From Gp6-AA40 sp036407095 (lineage in GTDB: Bacteria > Acidobacteriota > Vicinamibacteria > Vicinamibacterales > UBA2999), in contig DASWZV010000090.1 in assembly GCA_036407095.1 (NCBI GenBank), forward strand, positions 62,001 through 126,000: a stretch of 64,000 nt of DNA. The letters are read 5' to 3'. The notes under the pieces are model-generated. The model saw only the letters and a list, made by a program, of their open reading frames with translations, ran no database searches and was not told the origin of the DNA. Shown here in pieces: positions 60,111 through 64,000 of this stretch; position 1 is the stretch's first letter; each line of letters starts with the position of its first letter. The position numbers were made by a program, and so were the translations under genes.

Positions 60111-60161
60111 AGCGCGTCGTTAGTGTAGCGCTCGTGGAGGAAGCCGGGGTAAGCCGAGTTT

Positions 60162-60382
60162 TTCACGCAGAGATCGCCGAGGCGCGGAGATCGCGGAGCG
60201 CTCCGGCGACGGGTGACCCGCGCTGCGCGCGCGTGGATCGAGAGGAAGGCGCGGAAACGAACGCCACATGTGTTCAGCAGGCGCTCGTTTACGCGTCTTC
60301 CTCTCGATCCATTCGCCGGCCGAAGGCCGGCGATCACCCGTCGCCTCCGCGATCTCTGCACCTCGGCGATCTCTGCGTGATC
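60162..60382. repeat. Long palindromic element, family 1, copy E
   Basis: 221 bp, same orientation as B and C, but with a diverged core (GGCGCGGAAACG / CGTTTACGCGTC) and loop (CCACATGTGTTCAGCAGG). The pair GGGTGA/TCACCC replaces GGGTGG/CCACCC of the other copies, a paired change. It lies between dctA and folD. Confidence 0.9.
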
Positions 60383-60460
60383 CTTTGATCCGACGCACCC
60401 AGATGATCCGACGCACCCGGAGATCTGGATTGCCGAGTCGTTTCGGAGTACATAGGGTCA

Positions 60461-61363
60461 ATGACCATGACCGTGACACAGGTGAAAGACAATCGGCTGC
60501 TGGATGGCAGACTCGTACGGGACCGCATTCTGAGTGAAGTTGCCGAACGCGTGCGAAAGGCCCAGGCGACGCATGCGATCGGGCGCCTCGTTTCGATCAG
60601 CATCGGCGAGCATAAAGAGGTAGCGGTCTACGTCCGCGGCCAGGCGAACGCCGCGAAGAAAGTCGGCCTGCGATTCGAAGATCAGACGTGGCCGAGCACG
60701 CTCACGCAGGATGACTGCAAGGCGCGGCTCGTCAAGATGAACGACGACCCCGACGTGCTCGGTGTGATTCTGCAGCGCCCGGTGCCGACACACATTCATG
60801 GGCGCTCGCTCGCGTCTGCGATCCATCCGTTCAAGGATCTCGAAGGGATGAACCCCGCCTCGATCGGCAACATCGTCTACAACGAGCTGGCGCTGGCGCC
60901 GTGCACAGCGGCGGCATCGGTCGAGCTCATCAAGGCCACCGGCCTCACGCTCCATGGGCTCGAAGTCGTGATGGTTGGCCATTCGGAGATCGTCGGCAAG
61001 CCCGCGGCCTTCATGCTGATGGCCGAAGGCGCCACTGTCACGGTGTGCCATCACATGACCCGCTCGGTCGCCGCGCACTCGCGGCGTGCCGACGCGGTGC
61101 TGGTGGCCGTCGGTAAACCGAAGTTCCTTCATGGCGACATGGTGAAGCCAGGCGCGGCCGTCATCGACATCGGCATCAACCAGGTCACCGGTCCCCACGG
61201 CGAGACGATGATCGTCGGCGACGTCGACACCGACAGCGTGAAAGAAGTGGCAAGCTGGGTCACGCCGGTGCCTGGCGGTGTGGGCCCGGTGACAGTCGCG
61301 ATGTTCATGCGCAACGCGATCGCGGCGCATCAGAAACAGCTGGCGGCGGGCTGGCTCGGCTGA
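60461..61363 (+). CDS. folD: FolD-type methylenetetrahydrofolate dehydrogenase/cyclohydrolase with altered active site
   Basis: A 300-residue FolD homologue with ILQRPVP (Gln105), HPFKDLEGMNP, VVMVGHSEIVGKPAAFML (NADP-binding loop), AVGKPKFLHGD and the closing SWVTPVPGGVGPVTVAMFM. The catalytic Tyr-x-x-x-Lys is Tyr57-Val-Arg-Gly-Gln61, so the essential Lys is Gln. The Asp of the conserved KDVDG is Glu (Glu128). In the human enzyme the Lys is needed for cyclohydrolase activity. This protein may therefore be mainly a dehydrogenase. ATG 60467 is an alternative start. It lies downstream of repeat E and before repeat J. Confidence 0.9.
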   Translation: MTMTVTQVKDNRLLDGRLVRDRILSEVAERVRKAQATHAIGRLVSISIGEHKEVAVYVRGQANAAKKVGLRFEDQTWPSTLTQDDCKARLVKMNDDPDVLGVILQRPVPTHIHGRSLASAIHPFKDLEGMNPASIGNIVYNELALAPCTAAASVELIKATGLTLHGLEVVMVGHSEIVGKPAAFMLMAEGATVTVCHHMTRSVAAHSRRADAVLVAVGKPKFLHGDMVKPGAAVIDIGINQVTGPHGETMIVGDVDTDSVKEVASWVTPVPGGVGPVTVAMFMRNAIAAHQKQLAAGWLG

Positions 61364-61554
61364 GCCACGGAGATCACGAAGAGTTTTGGCCACGGAGAAC
61401 ACGGAGATCGCGGAGTGTTGGGGCCACAAAGATCACAAAGATCACTAAGATGAGAGAAACGGAGTGCCTCGCTGCGCTTCGTTGTGATCTTCGTGATCTT
61501 TGTGGCCAAATTCTCCGTGTTCTCCGTGGCGCGACTCTTCGTGATCTCCGTGGC
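61364..61554. repeat. CACGGAG/CACAAAG-type long palindrome (copy J)
   Basis: Directly after the folD stop. GCCACGGAGATCACGAAGAG pairs perfectly with its right arm, then GCCACGGAGAACACGGAGA pairs perfectly, and GGCCACAAAGATCAC pairs with one mismatch, around a loop of about 30 bp. The stem is about 70 bp in total. Confidence 0.88.
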
Positions 61555-61594
61555 TGTGGGAACTTATCCTCGTCTCTAACCCGTATTCAACGAC

Positions 61595-63478
61595 ATGCTC
61601 AGCACACTCCTGCTCTCCTCTGTTCTCACTGCATCGATTCCGGCTCAGGCGCCGCAAGCCACGACGCAGCAAGGCGAAGCGCTGTACGGCGAGCGCTGCG
61701 CGATGTGCCATGACGCCGGTGTATCGCGCGCCCCCAACCGTGACGGACTCAATCGGTTGACGCCCGACGCGATCCGCCAGGCGCTGGCGACCGGCAGCAT
61801 GAGCGCGCAGGCGGCAGGGCTGACTCCGGCACAAGTCGATTCGCTGGCGCGACTGCTGGGGCGTGGCACCTCTGCGTCGGGAACCACCGGCAGCGCCGCG
61901 TGCAGCGCCAGCGCGACGGCGTTTGCCGACGATCGCCCGCGCTGGAACGGGTGGGGCGCCACGCCCGCGCAGCACCGCTTCCAGCCGGCGGCGATGGCAC
62001 AGCTCACCGCCAATCAGGTTCCGCGCCTGAAATTGAAATGGGCTTTCGGATTCCCTGGTGTCACGCGCGCGTTCGCGCAGCCGACGGTCGTCGGAGGACG
62101 TGTCTTCGTCGGAAGCGCCGCCCCGCTCGTCTACTCGCTGAGCGCCGACACCGGCTGCCAGTACTGGGCGTTCAAGACCGAGGCTCCCGTACGCGCGGCA
62201 ATCACCATCGGATCGCGCACCGTGAATGGATCGCGGCAGTGGGTCGCCTACTTCGCCGATCAGCGAGCGAACGTCTACGCGGTCGACGCGGTCAGCGGAC
62301 AACAGCTGTGGAAGCGGCAGGTGGAGAACTATCCGGGTGCGACCATCACGAGTTCGCCCACGCTCGCCGGCGATGCGCTCTACGTCGGCACCTCGTCGGC
62401 GGACGAAGTCCTCGGAGCCAATGCGAAATACGAGTGCTGCAAGTTCCGCGGCAGCGTATCCGCGATCGACGCGGCCACTGGCGAGGTCCGCTGGAAGAGC
62501 TACACGATTCCGGAGGAACCGAAACCCGTACGCAAGAACGCGCAAGGCGTGCAGCTCTGGGGACCGTCGGGTGCCGGCGTCTGGTCGTCGCCCGCCGTCG
62601 ATGCTCAACGAGGGGTCGTCTATGTGACGACTGGCGACAGCTACTCCGATCCACCTGCGAGCACATCGGATGCGTTCATCGCGTTCGATCTGAAAACGGG
62701 CAAGCTGCTCTGGTCCCGCCAGACGACTCCGAACGACGCGTTCAATATCGCCTGCGCGTTGCCGGAGGCGTTCCAGGCGAATTGTCCGCAGGCGAAAGGC
62801 CCCGACTTCGATTTCGGATCGTCGCCGATGCTGATCGATCTTCCCAACGGGCGCCGAGCGCTGATCGCTGGTCAGAAGTCGGGTGTGGTGCATGCGATCG
62901 ATCCCGATCGCGGCGGCGAGATTCTCTGGCAGACAGCCATTGGTAAAGGCAGCGCCCTGGGCGGCGTGCAGTGGGGCACCGCGTTCGACGGCTCTCGCGT
63001 GTATGCCGCGCTGTCGGATGTGCAGCCCGAGCCGGTGCCGGCCGGCACTCCAGGTGCGCAGCCCAGTGGCCTTGGCGGAGGCGCGACGCGTCTGAATCCG
63101 CGCGCCGGCGGCGGTCTCTTTGCGATCAACCCGCAGAACGGCGAGATCGTATGGAAGACGCCGCATCCCGGCTGCGGCGATCGTCCTGGTTGCAGTCCCG
63201 CTCAATCAGCGGCGGTGACAGCGATTCCCGGCATCGTCTTGTCCGGCGGACTCGATGGACACTTGCGCGCATATAGCAGCGACAAGGGTGCGATCGTCTG
63301 GGACGTTGATACCGCGCAGAAGTACGAGACGGTGAACGGTGTGCCCGCCAACGGCGGTTCGATCGACGGACCGGGTCCCGTGGTCGCCGGAGGAATCGTC
63401 TTCGTGAACTCCGGCTACGCAATCTTCGGCGGAATGCCCGGCAACGTGTTGCTCGCGTTCACGGTGGACGGGAAGTGA
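61595..63478 (+). CDS. Exported quinohemoprotein (polyvinyl-alcohol dehydrogenase-like)
   Basis: A 627-residue protein: signal peptide (LLLSSVLTASIPAQA), then a haem c domain (CAMCH with Cys35, Cys38, His39), and from about residue 110 a PQQ-type propeller (WAFGFPGVTRAFAQPTV, DTGCQYWAFKTEAP, DAVSGQQLWKRQ, DPDRGGEILWQT). A vicinal Cys-Cys (YECCKFRGS) is typical of PQQ dehydrogenases. The order cytochrome then propeller matches polyvinyl alcohol dehydrogenase-type quinohemoproteins rather than quinohemoprotein alcohol dehydrogenases (propeller first). It would oxidise an alcohol in the periplasm and pass electrons to its own haem. Confidence 0.87.
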   Translation: MLSTLLLSSVLTASIPAQAPQATTQQGEALYGERCAMCHDAGVSRAPNRDGLNRLTPDAIRQALATGSMSAQAAGLTPAQVDSLARLLGRGTSASGTTGSAACSASATAFADDRPRWNGWGATPAQHRFQPAAMAQLTANQVPRLKLKWAFGFPGVTRAFAQPTVVGGRVFVGSAAPLVYSLSADTGCQYWAFKTEAPVRAAITIGSRTVNGSRQWVAYFADQRANVYAVDAVSGQQLWKRQVENYPGATITSSPTLAGDALYVGTSSADEVLGANAKYECCKFRGSVSAIDAATGEVRWKSYTIPEEPKPVRKNAQGVQLWGPSGAGVWSSPAVDAQRGVVYVTTGDSYSDPPASTSDAFIAFDLKTGKLLWSRQTTPNDAFNIACALPEAFQANCPQAKGPDFDFGSSPMLIDLPNGRRALIAGQKSGVVHAIDPDRGGEILWQTAIGKGSALGGVQWGTAFDGSRVYAALSDVQPEPVPAGTPGAQPSGLGGGATRLNPRAGGGLFAINPQNGEIVWKTPHPGCGDRPGCSPAQSAAVTAIPGIVLSGGLDGHLRAYSSDKGAIVWDVDTAQKYETVNGVPANGGSIDGPGPVVAGGIVFVNSGYAIFGGMPGNVLLAFTVDGK

Positions 63479-63484
63479 GACGAA

Positions 63485-63719
63485 GGGCCGCCCCCTTCGG
63501 GGGCGGTCGGGCCGCTTCGCGGTAGGGCCGCCCTTCGGCGGTAGGGCCGCCCTTCGGGCGGTGGGGCCGCCTTCGGCGGTAGGGCTTTGGCGTCGGAGGA
63601 GTTCGAGCGAGTGTTTCGGCACCGCGTCGCGAAGCCGTGGCCCCACCCGGTTGCGAAACCAACCGGGTCCCACGAGTCGCAACGCGACGAGCCCCACTGC
63701 TCGCGAAGCGAGCAGCCCC
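63485..63719. repeat. Tandem array of GC hairpins with TTCG/TTGCG loops
   Basis: Five head-to-tail units of the form GGGCCGC-n-TTCG-n-GCGGT occupy 63485-63584. After about 50 bp, more hairpins follow (CCCGGTTGCGAAACCAACCGGG; GTCGCAACGCGAC; CTGCTCGCGAAGCGAGCAG) spaced by TGGG/CCCAC. Stems differ from unit to unit while pairing is kept. It fills the gap between two convergent genes. Confidence 0.85.
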
Positions 63720-63723
63720 TGAC

Positions 63724-64000
63724 CTACTTCTTCTCCTGCTTCGCCGCCGCATCCATCAACGCCTGCGTCTCGATCCCTGAACAATTGAGCGACATGATCC
63801 GATCGAACGGCGCCAGCACCAGCGTCTGCTTCGGCACGGTCCAGGGCGCCGTCAACACGACAGGATCTTCAACGGTCGCTTCGATCTCGAGCGTGTTCGC
63901 ATCGACGCGGCGATAGCGCTCGACGATGTGCAGCTGGTCGGAGTGTGGCGACACGCGTCCCTCGGCTGACATCCAGGTGTTGTCGGTGAAGTTCCTGGTG
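63724..64000 (-). CDS. C-terminal end of an uncharacterised protein
   Basis: The frame is open from the right edge to TAG 63724, giving the last 92 residues. The first part (TRNFTDNTWMSAEGRVSPHSDQLHIVERYRR) and VDANTLEIEATVEDPVVLTAPWTV resemble a group of uncharacterised exported Acidobacteria proteins of about 250-300 residues. It contains one Cys and ends with Lys/Glu-rich AAAKQEKK. The ATG at 63972 inside the frame is not its true start. Function unknown. Confidence 0.6.
   Translation of the reverse strand, partial: TRNFTDNTWMSAEGRVSPHSDQLHIVERYRRVDANTLEIEATVEDPVVLTAPWTVPKQTLVLAPFDRIMSLNCSGIETQALMDAAAKQEKK

Noticed and set aside
63485..63719. Hairpin array considered as a CRISPR array or tRNA cluster
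   Set aside because: Units are palindromes without unique spacers of constant length, and no acceptor stem, anticodon arm or TTC-type loop can be laid out.

Overview
The window is a GC-rich bacterial chromosome segment that most resembles an Acidobacteriota genome, probably Vicinamibacteria. The assignment rests on gene families: a MacB-like permease of the acidobacterial ADOP type, a TIGR03435-family secreted protein, several secreted PQQ/propeller oxidoreductases, a secreted TonB-type protein, and many dispersed intergenic hairpin repeats. No rRNA, tRNA, CRISPR array, phage or transposase gene is visible, so no marker gene confirms the taxon.

Layout. 1-1.8 kb: the start of a fused MFS/spermidine-synthase-like membrane protein and an LLM-class flavin oxidoreductase. 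1.9-12.5 kb: a signalling block with a soluble poly-HAMP hybrid histidine kinase (three receiver domains), a second hybrid kinase, a kinase-like/PEGA membrane protein and a TonB-domain protein. 12.6-18.5 kb: a c'-type cytochrome, an ADOP permease, two exported proteins of unknown role and a FAD amine/amino-acid-type oxidase. 18.8-23.4 kb: a molybdenum hydroxylase operon (fused 2Fe-2S/Mo subunit, FAD subunit, HAD-like protein without the catalytic Asp). 23.4-30.4 kb: small exported and TPR proteins, an alpha/beta hydrolase, a GxxExxY PD-(D/E)XK protein between two repeat copies, and a PQQ dehydrogenase. 30.5-35.2 kb: a CheB-CheR-kinase-receiver fusion and a separate CheB. 35.3-49 kb: a MetE-like protein, a serine hydrolase, VOC and CMD proteins, M13 and M16 peptidases, a phosphotriesterase-like hydrolase and an esterase. 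49-53 kb: an NhaR-like regulator divergent from a small protein and a SERCA-like P-type ATPase. 53-64 kb: a frameshifted polyphosphate kinase, an MTHFR-like protein, a phospholipase D-like protein, the TIGR03435 protein, DctA, FolD, a quinohemoprotein and the end of one more gene.

How the genes fit together. Two phosphorelay hubs (1.9-9 kb and 30.5-35.2 kb) dominate regulation. Many products carry signal peptides and act outside the cytoplasm on peptides, esters, organophosphate or lactone-like compounds, and alcohols or sugars. This suggests a soil-type scavenger with PQQ- and Mo-dependent periplasmic oxidation. One-carbon/folate genes (MetE-like, MTHFR-like, FolD) occur but do not form an operon.

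The most unusual signal is intergenic. At least five full-length copies of an approximately 220-bp near-perfect palindrome, plus deletion derivatives, sit between genes. Their arms differ between copies but the differences are paired. One GxxExxY PD-(D/E)XK gene lies exactly between two same-orientation copies. Other hairpin families are also present: CACGGAG-type palindromes, GTCCGSCT hairpins (one inserted in frame in a coding region) and a tandem TTCG-loop array. FolD has Gln in place of its catalytic Lys, and the fused CheB domain has Asn in place of its catalytic Asp.
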